Source: an uncultured Bacteroidales bacterium (GTDB lineage Bacteria; Bacteroidota; Bacteroidia; Bacteroidales; WCHB1-69). Taken from it: a stretch of 33,980 bases of DNA. The first letter of the stretch is position 1. Each line of letters opens with the position of its first letter. The stretch spans positions 1 through 33,980 of the forward strand of contig CAMHNQ010000032.1 in assembly GCA_946186495.1 (NCBI GenBank), given 5' to 3'. The notes under the pieces are model-generated. The model was given only the letters and a program-made list of their open reading frames with translations. It did no database searches and was not told where the DNA came from. The position numbers and the translations under genes are program-made. Shown piece by piece: positions 7,918 to 17,226 of this stretch.

Positions 7918-9372
7918 ATGCAATTCAACCCCGAAAAATGTAGAATTCCCGATGAAATAGGGAAGCCTTTTATCGACCCGGAAGAGATCTGGGATTATAT
8001 CAACGAAACGAAGAGCACACCCGAGCGGGTACGTGAGATCATCGCCAAATCATTGAACAAAAACCGTTTGACGATGGAAGAGACTGCCGTTCTCATCAAC
8101 ACCACCGAACCAGGGTTGGTGGAAGAGATCAAGGAGGGCGCCCGCACGCTGAAACGCAACGTCTACGGCAACCGCATCGTGCTGTTCGCCCCGCTGTATG
8201 TAGGCAACTATTGTGTCAACAACTGCAAGTACTGCGGTTTCCGTTCCTCCAACCACGAGCAGGTGCGCACCACGCTCACGGACGAGGAGTTCGTCCACAA
8301 CATCGAAGCCTTGGAAGATGACGGCCAGAAGCGCCTGATTTTGGTCTACGGCGAGTCCCCGAAATACTCTCCGGAGTTCATCGCGCACACCACGAAGCTG
8401 GCTTATTCCGTGCACAAGGGCAACGGTTCCATCCGCCGGGTGAACATCAACGCCGCCCCGTTGGATGTGGAGGGATTCCGCATCGTTAAGGAAGCCGGCA
8501 TCGGCACGTACCAGATTTTCCAGGAGACCTACCATCCGGAAGCATACTCCTGGTACCACCCCGCCAACACCATCAAGGGCAACTACGAATGGCGGCTCAC
8601 CGCCATGGACCGCGCCCAACAGGCCGGCATTGACGACAACGGCCTCGGCATCCTCTTTGGCCTTTACGACTGGCGTTTCGAGGTGTTGGCTATGATTCGC
8701 CACACCAACCACTTAGAGGCCTGCTTCAACGTGGGGCCGCATACCATCTCGTTCCCGCGTATAAAGGACGCCTCAGGCCTGAACATAGACACCAAGTACT
8801 TTGTGGATGACGAGACTTTCGAGAAGATTATCGCCATCTTCCGTCTCGCCGTACCCTATACCGGCATGATACTGACTGCCCGCGAAACTTCCGAATTCCG
8901 CGCCAAGGCCATCCAATACGGCATTTCGCAGATCGACGGCGGTACCAACCTGCAAATCGGCGACTACAAATACCACCATGAGGAGACCGAGAAGAACACC
9001 GACAAGCAGGAGAACCAAAACTTGCACCGCGAGCAGTTCAAAATCGGCGATGACCGCACCTTGGGTGAAATCATCGATGAACTGCTGGACAACAACTTCA
9101 TCCCGAGCTTCTGCACGGCTTGCTACCGTTTGGGACGCACTGGGGAACATTTCATGGAGTTCAGCGTGCCAGGTTTCATCAAACGATACTGCACCCCCAA
9201 CGCCATTCTCACGCTCAGCGAATATCTGGTGGACTATGCCACCCCGGAAGTGGCCGCCAAAGGTTGGAAAGTCATCGAAAACAACCTCTGCAACGTCGAT
9301 GAGAAATTCCACGACGAGTTGCTGAAACGCATCGAGCGCATCAAGGCCGGTGAACGTGACCTTTATTTCTAA
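7918..9372 (+). CDS. hydG: [FeFe]-hydrogenase H-cluster radical SAM maturase HydG
   Basis: HydG splits tyrosine by radical SAM chemistry into p-cresol and dehydroglycine and converts the latter into the CO and CN- ligands of the [FeFe]-hydrogenase H-cluster. The 484-residue protein is full length. It has the radical SAM motif CX3CX2C at C99/C103/C106 (CVNNCKYC) and the HydG-specific C-terminal CX2CX22C motif at C399/C402/C425, which holds the auxiliary cluster. RHTNHLEACFNVGPHTISFPR (about 261-281) contains His265, a plausible ligand of the labile iron. Its presence implies an [FeFe]-hydrogenase and an anaerobic, probably hydrogen-producing, metabolism. hydE, hydF and the hydrogenase itself are not in the window. 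It is probably transcribed with the TM1266-family gene and is followed by a strong terminator. Confidence 0.98.
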   Translation: MQFNPEKCRIPDEIGKPFIDPEEIWDYINETKSTPERVREIIAKSLNKNRLTMEETAVLINTTEPGLVEEIKEGARTLKRNVYGNRIVLFAPLYVGNYCVNNCKYCGFRSSNHEQVRTTLTDEEFVHNIEALEDDGQKRLILVYGESPKYSPEFIAHTTKLAYSVHKGNGSIRRVNINAAPLDVEGFRIVKEAGIGTYQIFQETYHPEAYSWYHPANTIKGNYEWRLTAMDRAQQAGIDDNGLGILFGLYDWRFEVLAMIRHTNHLEACFNVGPHTISFPRIKDASGLNIDTKYFVDDETFEKIIAIFRLAVPYTGMILTARETSEFRAKAIQYGISQIDGGTNLQIGDYKYHHEETEKNTDKQENQNLHREQFKIGDDRTLGEIIDELLDNNFIPSFCTACYRLGRTGEHFMEFSVPGFIKRYCTPNAILTLSEYLVDYATPEVAAKGWKVIENNLCNVDEKFHDELLKRIERIKAGERDLYF

Positions 9373-9401
9373 GCACTCTGTTTTTTCCATACATACAACG
9401 A

Positions 9402-9440
9402 GTTGCGGCCGCCTCTTTGCGACGGCCGCAACATTTTTTT
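9402..9440 (+). terminator. Rho-independent terminator of hydG
   Basis: GTTGCGGCCG (9402-9411) pairs perfectly with CGGCCGCAAC (9423-9432) over an 11-base loop, followed by A and a run of eight T. It begins 30 bases past the hydG stop codon and separates hydG from murF. Confidence 0.95.
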
Positions 9441-9461
9441 TATTCACATCTGGATTTTATG

Positions 9462-9469
9462 TACCTTTG
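9462..9469 (+). promoter_or_regulatory. -7 element of murF-anmK
   Basis: TACCTTTG fits TAnnTTTG and lies just after the hydG terminator, 84 bases before the murF ATG. It lies inside the upstream in-frame extension of murF, which argues for the downstream start at 9553. Confidence 0.55.
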
Positions 9470-9552
9470 CCGGATTTTCCAGGGATGGAACGGATAACCT
9501 TCCCGTCCCTTGCACGAATCACCAATTATTAGCGAAACCAATCACCCAAAGT

Positions 9553-10806
9553 ATGCAAAAACTATACGAAAAGTATTTGGAATCATCAAAAATATGCACC
9601 GACAGCCGAAAATTGACTCCGGATTCCCTCTTTGTATGCCTTAAAGGATCCAATTTCGACGGCAACGCTTTCGCGCAGGAAGCGCTCAACCGAGGTGCGA
9701 AATATGTCATCACTGAAAACCGTGATCTTCAGGACAATTCCCGCGCCGTGGTGGTCAACGATGCACTGCAAACGCTTCAGCAACTCGCACACTACCACCG
9801 GCAACAGCTAAAAATCCCCGTCATCGGAATCACCGGAACGAATGGGAAGACCACCACTAAAGAACTAATAAGTACCGTGTTATCAACTTCTTATAAGACG
9901 ACATGCACACAAGGCAATCTCAACAACCACATAGGCGTACCTCTCACTCTTCTGTCCATAAAACCGACGGACGAGATAGCCGTCGTGGAGATGGGGGCAA
10001 ACCATGTCGGAGAAATTGACGACCTTTGCAAAATCGCTGAACCTAATCATGGACTCATCACCAACATCGGCGTGGCACACATTGAAGGTTTCGGTTCCAA
10101 GGAAAATATCATAAAAACAAAAAAGGCACTGTATCGACATGTTATCGCTAACAACGGAACTTTGTTCGTCAACGAAACCGACTCCATCTTGCGCGAGAAT
10201 CTGAATTATGACAAAGTTGTTTTCTATGGCAAAGACGCTGAAAGCCAGATTGTGGAGATGAATCCGTATCTGAAGATTCGCAGCGGTAACCATGAGGTGC
10301 AGACGCATTTGACGGGCAGCTACAACATCTGGAATTTCATGGCAGCGGCGGCTGTCGGTCGCTATTTCAACGTTTCCGAAGAGCTGATAGCCAAAGCGTT
10401 AAGCGAGTACGTTCCGTCCAACCACCGCTCGCAGGTCGATCGTGTCGGCAGCAATGTCATCATTTCCGACTACTATAATGCCAACTTGACCAGCATGACA
10501 GCTGCTCTGAAAAACCTGTCACTACTGGAACATCCGCGCAAAGTGGCCGTTTTGGGCGATATGCGGGAACTCGGAGACCTCAGTCTGGAAGCCCATGCAG
10601 AAATCTCCCAATTAACTGAAAGCCTGAATATTGAAAGCTATTTTATAGGAACAGAATTCGCAAGGGTAGTGAAGAAAAACAACTTTTCAGGTGTTGAGGA
10701 AGCCAATGAATACTTTACCAATCACCCATTAAAGGATGCTTTAGTGCTGATCAAAGGCTCCAACAGTATGCACCTTGACAAGTTAACTGCAATACTCAAC
10801 GCATGA
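9553..10806 (+). CDS. murF: UDP-N-acetylmuramoyl-tripeptide--D-alanyl-D-alanine ligase MurF
   Basis: MurF adds D-Ala-D-Ala to UDP-MurNAc-tripeptide, the last cytoplasmic step of peptidoglycan precursor synthesis. From the ATG at 9553 (MQKLYEKYLESS) the protein has 417 residues. An N-terminal substrate-binding domain includes CTDSRKLTPDSLFVCLKGSNFDG. The ATP loop ITGTNGKTTTKE covers about 93-104. GNLNNHIGVPLTLL and the conserved VVEMGANHVGEI and ITNIGVAHIEGFGS segments follow, then a C-terminal domain with DYYNANLTSM and VLGDMRELG. The in-frame start at 9403 would place a terminator stem and the -7 element inside the coding region and is rejected. It overlaps anmK by four bases (ATGA), so the two are translationally coupled. 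Confidence 0.97.
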   Translation: MQKLYEKYLESSKICTDSRKLTPDSLFVCLKGSNFDGNAFAQEALNRGAKYVITENRDLQDNSRAVVVNDALQTLQQLAHYHRQQLKIPVIGITGTNGKTTTKELISTVLSTSYKTTCTQGNLNNHIGVPLTLLSIKPTDEIAVVEMGANHVGEIDDLCKIAEPNHGLITNIGVAHIEGFGSKENIIKTKKALYRHVIANNGTLFVNETDSILRENLNYDKVVFYGKDAESQIVEMNPYLKIRSGNHEVQTHLTGSYNIWNFMAAAAVGRYFNVSEELIAKALSEYVPSNHRSQVDRVGSNVIISDYYNANLTSMTAALKNLSLLEHPRKVAVLGDMRELGDLSLEAHAEISQLTESLNIESYFIGTEFARVVKKNNFSGVEEANEYFTNHPLKDALVLIKGSNSMHLDKLTAILNA

Positions 10807-11867
10807 GAAACGAATGGAACGGCATCGGAGTGATGTCGGGAACATCTCTTGACGGCATCGATTTGGCGTGGTGTCATTTTCTCCGCCAAAATAATGGGAT
10901 ATGGGACTATCGCATTAAAAAAGCTATCACGGCCCCTTATTCGGAAAAGTTCCGGCATCGGTTGGCCAATGCCCAGGAACTATCAGCATTAGAATACGTT
11001 AAGCTAAACAACGACATCGCAGAAGTTTTTGCGAAAGCCATCAACGACTGGTTAGGTGACGGATTGCGGCCAGACTTCATCGCCTCTCACGGTCACACCG
11101 TCTTTCACCGGCCAGCCATTGGTCTGACCACCCAGATCTGCAACGGGGCGATTCTCGCCGCGCGAACCGGGATTCGCACGGTCTGCGACTTCCGCACCAA
11201 GGATGTGGCGTTAGGCGGCCAAGGGGCTCCGCTTGTTCCTATTGGTGACGAACTGCTCTTCGGAGGATACGATGCCTGCCTCAATTTAGGAGGTTTTTCC
11301 AATATTTCATATCATATTGGAAACAAGCGTATTGCATACGACATTTCCCCTTGTAACATGGCCCTGAACTCTATCGCAAACAAGGCTGGTTTGCCCTACG
11401 ACAAAGACGGCCAACTTTCACGCAACGGCAATATCATCCCAGAACTGCTGCAGAAGCTGAACCAGTTGGACTATTACCATCAGAATCCACCCAAATCGTT
11501 GGGGAAAGAGTGGTATAATGAGATTTTCTCCCCTGTTTTAACCGATTTTTCGTCATCGTGCGCCATCGTCGATTTGTCAAGGACTGTTGTGGAGCACATT
11601 GCCACGCAAATTGTCACCAATGTACCCGAAACGGCACAAACCCTACTGGTCACCGGCGGTGGTACTCATCATGCCTTTTTAATACAACAAATTCAAAACC
11701 AGAGAGACAAGTTAAAAATTATCGTCCCAGACCCGTTGATTGTCGATTACAAGGAAGCACTGATTTTCGCTTTTTTGGGACTGTTGAGACTGGAAGGGGA
11801 AAACAATTGCCTGCAGAGTGTCACAGGCGCACGCGAGGATTGTTGCGGGGGATGCGTTTATTTGTAA
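10803..11867 (+). CDS. anmK: anhydro-N-acetylmuramic acid kinase AnmK
   Basis: AnmK phosphorylates and opens 1,6-anhydro-MurNAc, recycling murein fragments into MurNAc-6-phosphate. The 354-residue protein has the ATP-binding start GVMSGTSLDGIDLAW (9-23), SHGHTVFHRP, the conserved DFRTKDVALGGQGAPLVPIGD block and NLGGFSNIS. C-terminal VTGGGTHH completes the ASKHA-type kinase fold. The start codon overlaps the murF stop (ATGA). Coupling a recycling enzyme with a synthesis enzyme makes biological sense, as both feed the peptidoglycan precursor pool. Identification is firm. Confidence 0.96.
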   Translation: MRNEWNGIGVMSGTSLDGIDLAWCHFLRQNNGIWDYRIKKAITAPYSEKFRHRLANAQELSALEYVKLNNDIAEVFAKAINDWLGDGLRPDFIASHGHTVFHRPAIGLTTQICNGAILAARTGIRTVCDFRTKDVALGGQGAPLVPIGDELLFGGYDACLNLGGFSNISYHIGNKRIAYDISPCNMALNSIANKAGLPYDKDGQLSRNGNIIPELLQKLNQLDYYHQNPPKSLGKEWYNEIFSPVLTDFSSSCAIVDLSRTVVEHIATQIVTNVPETAQTLLVTGGGTHHAFLIQQIQNQRDKLKIIVPDPLIVDYKEALIFAFLGLLRLEGENNCLQSVTGAREDCCGGCVYL

Positions 11868-11896
11868 TAATTTTCGGTACATATTCGTAAATTATG

Positions 11897-11904
11897 TACC
11901 TTTG
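11897..11904 (+). promoter_or_regulatory. -7 element of guaA
   Basis: TACCTTTG fits TAnnTTTG, 26 bases upstream of the ATG at 11930. An in-frame ATG at 11894 overlaps this element and so would lie outside the transcript, which fixes 11930 as the start. Confidence 0.6.
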
Positions 11905-11929
11905 CGCCTCATTTTTGGAAAATATAACG

Positions 11930-13450
11930 ATGGAGAAAATCATTATTTTAGACTTCGGTTCCCAGTACACGCAGCTCATCGCGCGCCGAATCCGCGAACT
12001 GAACACCTATTGCGAAATCCTGCCTTACAACAAGTTTCCGTTCGGAGACCCTGACATCAAGGGCGTTATCCTTTCCGGAAGCCCGTTTTCGGTGAACGAC
12101 GCCAACGCTTTCAAACCAGACCTCTCGGAAATCAGAGGCCACTACCCGCTACTCGGCATTTGCTATGGTGCACAATATTTGGCACAGGTTGGTGGCGGCA
12201 CGGTCGGAGCCAGTTCCACCCGCGAGTACGGCCGCGCCCACCTCGCCTTCGTGGAAGAAGACGACGTGCTGCTGAAAGGGGTCCCGCAAGAGAGCCAAGT
12301 GTGGATGTCGCACGGCGATACAATCTTGCAACTACCTGACAATTATCATATTATCGCCAGCAGCAGGGAGGTAAAAGTCGCCGCCTACCACATCTTGGAA
12401 GAACCCACTTGGGCGGTGCAGTTCCACCCCGAAGTCTATCACTCCACCGACGGCACCACCATCCTGCGTAACTTCGTGCAGGCCATCTGCGGCTGCAAGC
12501 AGGACTGGACTCCCGAATCGTTCATCGAAAGCACCGTGCGCGAACTGCGCGAGGAGGTCGGCAGCGACAACGTGGTGCTCGGCCTTTCCGGCGGTGTCGA
12601 TTCCACCGTGGCGGCCGTGCTGCTCAACAAGGCCATCGGCAAGCAGCTCAACTGCATCTTCGTGGATAACGGCCTGTTGCGCAAAGACGAGTTCTCCTCC
12701 GTGCTGGAGCAGTACAAAACCCTGGGACTCAACATCAAAGGCGTAAACGCATCCCAGCGTTTTTACGATGCATTGCGCGGCGTGACCGACCCCGAAAAGA
12801 AGCGCAAAATCATCGGGGCCGGCTTCATCGAAGTGTTCGAGGAAGAGGCCCGTAAATTAGACAATATCAAGTGGTTGGCGCAGGGCACCATCTATCCCGA
12901 CCGCATCGAATCGCTCTCCATCACTGGCATGGTCATCAAGTCGCACCACAATGTGGGCGGTCTGCCGGAGAAGATGAACATGAAGATCATCGAGCCGTTG
13001 AAGCTGCTCTTCAAGGATGAGGTTCGCCGCATCGGCACGGCCTTGGGCATTCCCGAGCGGCTCATCAAGCGTCATCCGTTCCCGGGTCCCGGCTTGGGCG
13101 TGCGCATCTTGGGCGACATCACCCCCGAGAAGGTCCGGATTCTGCAAGAGGCCGATGCCATCTTCATCAACGGATTGTGGGACAACGACTTGTACGACAA
13201 AGTGTGGCAGGCGGGCACCATCCTGCTGCCGATCCAATCGGTGGGCGTGATGGGCGACGAGCGCACCTACGAGAACGCCGTGGCCCTGCGTGCCGTGCTC
13301 TCCACCGACGGCATGACCGCCGACTGGGCGCACTTGCCCTACGAATTCCTCGCGAAGGTCTCCAACGACATCATCAACAAGGTTCGCGGCGTCAACCGCG
13401 TGGTCTATGACATCAGCTCTAAACCGCCCGCAACGATTGAGTGGGAATAG
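11930..13450 (+). CDS. guaA: glutamine-hydrolysing GMP synthase GuaA
   Basis: GuaA converts XMP to GMP with ATP and glutamine. The 506-residue protein has an N-terminal class I glutamine amidotransferase domain with Cys78 (GICYGAQ), His166 and Glu168 (QFHPEVYH). It then has an ATP pyrophosphatase domain with the PP-loop LSGGVDST (219-226) and the dimerisation domain ending [17 protein letters not shown]. The start at 11930 ([15 protein letters not shown]) is chosen because the upstream ATG overlaps the promoter. A clear terminator follows. It is transcribed alone. Confidence 0.98.
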   Translation: MEKIIILDFGSQYTQLIARRIRELNTYCEILPYNKFPFGDPDIKGVILSGSPFSVNDANAFKPDLSEIRGHYPLLGICYGAQYLAQVGGGTVGASSTREYGRAHLAFVEEDDVLLKGVPQESQVWMSHGDTILQLPDNYHIIASSREVKVAAYHILEEPTWAVQFHPEVYHSTDGTTILRNFVQAICGCKQDWTPESFIESTVRELREEVGSDNVVLGLSGGVDSTVAAVLLNKAIGKQLNCIFVDNGLLRKDEFSSVLEQYKTLGLNIKGVNASQRFYDALRGVTDPEKKRKIIGAGFIEVFEEEARKLDNIKWLAQGTIYPDRIESLSITGMVIKSHHNVGGLPEKMNMKIIEPLKLLFKDEVRRIGTALGIPERLIKRHPFPGPGLGVRILGDITPEKVRILQEADAIFINGLWDNDLYDKVWQAGTILLPIQSVGVMGDERTYENAVALRAVLSTDGMTADWAHLPYEFLAKVSNDIINKVRGVNRVVYDISSKPPATIEWE

Positions 13451-13473
13451 GAACGGAGAAAGTCGATACTTTG

Positions 13474-13518
13474 CCACAAAGACCCCTTCGGAGCAATCCG
13501 TCGGGGCCTTTTTTGTGG
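13474..13518 (+). terminator. Rho-independent terminator of guaA
   Basis: Outer arms CCACAAA and TTTTGTGG enclose an inner stem: CCCC...CGGA pairs with TCCG...GGGG around a GCAA loop, with a run of six T in the right arm. The outer symmetry means it could also work on the minus strand. Confidence 0.85.
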
Positions 13519-13550
13519 TGATGAATAATGTAATCTCACGAAATTTTTTG

Positions 13551-13558
13551 TATTTTTG
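13551..13558 (+). promoter_or_regulatory. candidate -7 element of the DUF4143 ATPase gene
   Basis: TATTTTTG fits TAnnTTTG and lies 73 bases before the ATG at 13632. No -33 TTTG is visible at the usual spacing. Confidence 0.4.
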
Positions 13559-13631
13559 CAACGGATTTGTGGCAATATTACCATAAATTCGGAATAAAAA
13601 TAGAAAATTTATATTTAACTAATTGATTGAT

Positions 13632-14888
13632 ATGAAAATAGAAAGACCTACTTATATACAGCAACTTATCAATTCGAAAGACAACGGGCTGATAAAGATT
13701 GTTACAGGTTTGAGGCGGGTGGGCAAGTCGTATCTGTTGAAGACCCTTTTCAAAGAGTATCTGCTGAATGAAGGGATAAAGAAGAGCCATATCCTCATCA
13801 TTGACTTGGAGGACAGGCGGAACAAAGTTTTTCGCGACCCCGATTACCTGCTGGATTGGGTGGACGATAAGATGAAGGACGAGGGGCAATACTACATTAT
13901 TATCGATGAAGTGCAGCGAGTAGAAGAGTTCGTTGACATGCTGGGCACACTGGTGGGAAAGGAGAATGCGGATGTTTATGTGACAGGCTCTAACTCACAT
14001 TTCCTGTCGAGCGACATAGCCACCGAGTTCCGCGGACGTGGTGACGAGATTCATGTCTGGCCGTTGACTTTCAAGGAATATATGACAGCTTACGAGGGCG
14101 ACATGGTGGACGGTTGGCAGGAGTATTACACCTATGGTGGTCTGCCGAAAATCCTCTCCATCAAAGGCGACGACAAAAAGGCCACCTATCTGCGCAGCCT
14201 TTACCGCACCGTCTATTTGAGCGACATCTACGAGCGCCATGAGATAGAGAACAAAGCCGAATTTGAGGAACTGGTGCGAATTTTAGCCTCCAGCATAGGT
14301 AGTCCCGTGAATCCCACCAATCTGGCCAATACCTTTAAGAGTGTGAAGCGGCTGAACAGCATCACCGACAAGACCATCGAGACCTATATCGGTTACTTGG
14401 AGGATGCTTATATGATTGAAAAAGCAGAACGTTATGACATCAAGGGGAGGAAGTACATCGGCACCACCCCCAAGTACTATTTCAAGGATATGGGGTTGCG
14501 GAACGCCATTCTCTCCTTCCGTCAAACGGAGGAGAACCACCTGATGGAGAATGTCCTTTACAACGAAATGCGTCATCGGGGGTTCTTGGTGGACGTGGGC
14601 AATGTCAACATCCGTGTGAAAAACGAGAAGGGCGAATGGCAACGGATAACGTTGGAGGTGGATTTTGTGTGCAACCTTGGCTCGCGCCGTTATTACTTGC
14701 AATCGGCTTATCGCTTACCCGACGAAGAGAAAGTGGAGCAGGAGAAGCGCTCTCTCAAGAACATCAAGGATTCGTTTCGGAAACTCGTCATAGTGGGCGA
14801 GCGCATGAAACTTCGCAGGGATGAGAGCGGCATCGTGATGCTGGGAGTCTATGAATTCCTGCAGGATTGGAATCTTATGGATGCTTAG
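13632..14888 (+). CDS. AAA-family ATPase with DUF4143 domain
   Basis: The 418-residue protein starts at the ATG at 13632 (MKIERPTYIQ); a TTG nine bases upstream is also in frame. The AAA_14 domain has Walker A GLRRVGKS (26-33) and Walker B IIIDEVQ (89-95). TGSNSHFLSSDIATEFRGRG contains a sensor-like segment. The C-terminal half (about 210-418) has DUF4143 features: YLEDAYMIEKAERYD and KYYFKDMGLRNAIL, then ENVLYNEMRHRG and a nuclease-like LEVDFVCNLG. Such proteins occur in many copies in gut and oral Bacteroidota. Their function is unsettled; a nuclease-ATPase role is proposed from the fold. The gene stands alone with its own promoter and a symmetrical terminator, and looks like an accessory gene next to guaA. 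Confidence 0.9.
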   Translation: MKIERPTYIQQLINSKDNGLIKIVTGLRRVGKSYLLKTLFKEYLLNEGIKKSHILIIDLEDRRNKVFRDPDYLLDWVDDKMKDEGQYYIIIDEVQRVEEFVDMLGTLVGKENADVYVTGSNSHFLSSDIATEFRGRGDEIHVWPLTFKEYMTAYEGDMVDGWQEYYTYGGLPKILSIKGDDKKATYLRSLYRTVYLSDIYERHEIENKAEFEELVRILASSIGSPVNPTNLANTFKSVKRLNSITDKTIETYIGYLEDAYMIEKAERYDIKGRKYIGTTPKYYFKDMGLRNAILSFRQTEENHLMENVLYNEMRHRGFLVDVGNVNIRVKNEKGEWQRITLEVDFVCNLGSRRYYLQSAYRLPDEEKVEQEKRSLKNIKDSFRKLVIVGERMKLRRDESGIVMLGVYEFLQDWNLMDA

Positions 14889-14935
14889 TTGAATGAGGAA
14901 TGGCTTTCGTCAATTCCTATTTTTGCGAGGTCTGA

Positions 14936-14976
14936 TTTTTTCCAAAGTTGCCGAAATTTTACGATTTTGGAAAAAA
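14936..14976. terminator. bidirectional terminator-like hairpin
   Basis: TTTTTTCCAAA (14936-14946) pairs with TTTTGGAAAAAA (14965-14976) over an 18-base loop, with T-runs outside the G/C core on either strand. It lies 48 bases after the DUF4143 ATPase stop codon. The stem is AT-rich, so efficiency is uncertain. Confidence 0.5.
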
Positions 14977-15150
14977 CTCAACCCGATAATCCTTGATTTT
15001 AATAATTGAAACATTAAGAATATCAACCACATACGAATAACAATCAAAAAAATTTCACATTCGACGTGACAAAATCGTCCTTTTGTGCGACAAAGAGGAT
15101 GTTAGGGAATATTATCATCTGAATGTTAAACCAATTAAAATTATAACAAT

Positions 15151-17204
15151 ATGAAAATCAACCTCTTGCCCCCCTCAATCTCGCCATTAAACGGCTGATT
15201 TCCATCATCCTCATCCTTCTGGCCACCCTCTCCGTCTCCGCCCAGGGCGAGTGGAAGTGGGCGCATTACTGGAGTGGGACAGACGGCTTAAGTAATGCAT
15301 ACTATAATACAATCACCAATACCGCTTTCGATGAGGATGGAAACTTTTATGTTTATGGGAGTATGGGAGGGACTCCCGTGTATGACGGAATTAACCTGCA
15401 ATTCGTTAACAATGCACAAGTGCTAAACAAAAACGAACGTTCAATCCTGTTGGCAAAATTTGACACCTTGGGGAATATGCTATGGTATAAGGTAGTGAAA
15501 AGTAGCGCGGAAATGGCATACCCATTATGGATGGAGGTTAGGGGCGACAAGGTTCATATTGCAGGAAACTGCGCCTTCTACGGTAGCTATTCCGATGATT
15601 GGTTGTACTATTTGGACACACTTGTTTACAAATATGAACTCAATAACATTCCCGAAGAACAACAGGAACTTCCATTTAAGCCCTACCACAGGTGGACTTT
15701 CTTTGCCCAATTGGATTTGGACGGTAATCTGTTGGAAGACCATTTCGTAGAAACCTATTCGAGAGATTCGCATTTTAACGGAATAGATTCTATACGACGT
15801 AATATGCCTTTGTGCATGCCCGCGATTAGCCCTGTCCACATCGGCAATGACGGGAGTGTCTTTGTCTATACCTTTATCCAGTATAAAGGATATGAAGACC
15901 AACCTTATACGATAGTTGTTGACGGTGACTCTAACAAAACATATAATCTGTATCTCCCAGGCAATGCAAATGCTTCTATTGAAATAAACAATGTCATGTT
16001 ATATAAATTCTCATCCAATTATGAGTTAGACTTTGCAAAACCTCTTATCATTGAAACAGATGGAATTGCACCTGTCGCAGGCTATCCAGAAGGTGACTAT
16101 GTCAAATATTTGTTTTATCCTTTTTTACAGGGAATGTCGTTTGACGAAAACGATAATATGTTCGTCTCCGGTTATTTTCAATTAGCCCAATGTATTCCAG
16201 GTTTTGGGGGTGAATTAAATCAATATCCTGTGCATTTGTGGTGGGATAGTACGCATTGTGCCACTATTAACGATGTCTCGTCCGCTGAATATTGTAATTT
16301 TATCATAAAATACAATACGGATGGTTCTCCGTTATGGAGTAACCAGATATTCACTACGAAAAATAATAACGATGATGGATATGCAAGAGTGGAATGGTAT
16401 GGTAACACATTGTATGACAATTCAATATATGTACTTGGAAATGCCGGATACGATGAAAACAGCCTGATATATTTTGATGACGGAGAGCATTTGGAACAAT
16501 TTCAAGGGATTCATTCCAATACTTGTTTCTTTGCAAAATATAACGCAATCACAGGCGAGTATATCAGTCATGGTATCGTACCTGCAGAAAATGTTACGGG
16601 AAGCAGAACACCAGCTGTTGTAAAAAATCGAGTCTTTGCCTTTTCACGTTGCAATAACACTCTTGAATATTGGTTGTCAACGTGGCAGGATAACGGTCAG
16701 TTTATTAGTGTTGAAAATTCGGCACATAGCTCGGATTTGATTAAAATGGATCAAAGTTTAGGTGTTTATGCTAATGAAAATGGAAACATTATCATATCGT
16801 TATTAGCTACTTCTCCCGTAACTTTTGGCAACAATTTGCACGTAAATTGTCCTTCAGGGCAATCAAGCGCAGTTTTCGCCCTCTACCACAATCCCGAGTT
16901 CACCCAGCCCTTCGTCCCCGACGATTCGGTGGGCATCGAGGACTACCTCGGCAGGCGTGAGAGCGACATCTACCTCTACCCCAACCCCACGTCGGGCGAG
17001 GCCGTGGTGTGCGGCTATATGTACGGCTACCGCAGCATCGAGCTGCTCGACCTGCAGGGCCGCAAACTGGCCACCCTCTTGGATTCGCCCGACGGCACGT
17101 CCTTGCCGGTGATCGACCTCTCGCCCTATCCCGCCGGCACGTACCTCGTGAAGATCAACTTCGAGCGAGGGGTGAGCGTGGTGAGGAAGATAGTGAGGAG
17201 TTAG
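15151..17204 (+). CDS. T9SS type A sorting-domain protein, frame broken in a C6 tract
   Basis: From the ATG at 15151 translation stops after 15 codons (MKINLLPPSISPLNG). In the next frame, from 15171 onward, the sequence reads LNLAIKRLISIILILLATLSVSAQ, a textbook signal peptide. That frame continues without a stop to 17204, so one extra C in the run at 15169-15174 restores a 684-residue protein. The body looks like a beta-propeller-type repeat protein (FFAQLDLDGNLLEDHFVE, FIIKYNTDGSPLWSNQI, FFAKYNAITGEYISHG) of unknown function. The last 80 residues form a Por secretion-tail domain (YLYPNPTSGEAVV, IELLDLQGRKL, YPAGTYLVKI), so it is probable cargo of the type IX system. The broken frame could be a sequencing error, a real mutation or phase variation. 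The middle is much more AT-rich than both ends. Confidence 0.8.
15169..15174 (+). repeat. homopolymeric C tract at the frame break
   Basis: Six C lie 18 bases after the ATG at 15151. Seven C would join the start codon in frame to the signal peptide and body. Tracts of this kind are classical slippage sites, although six is short. Confidence 0.7.
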
Positions 17205-17226
17205 CAGTTGTTGCGCTGGCGGTTTT

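Noticed and set aside
9403-9552. Upstream extension of murF
   Set aside because: It would include the hydG terminator stem and a -7 promoter element and adds no family-like residues.
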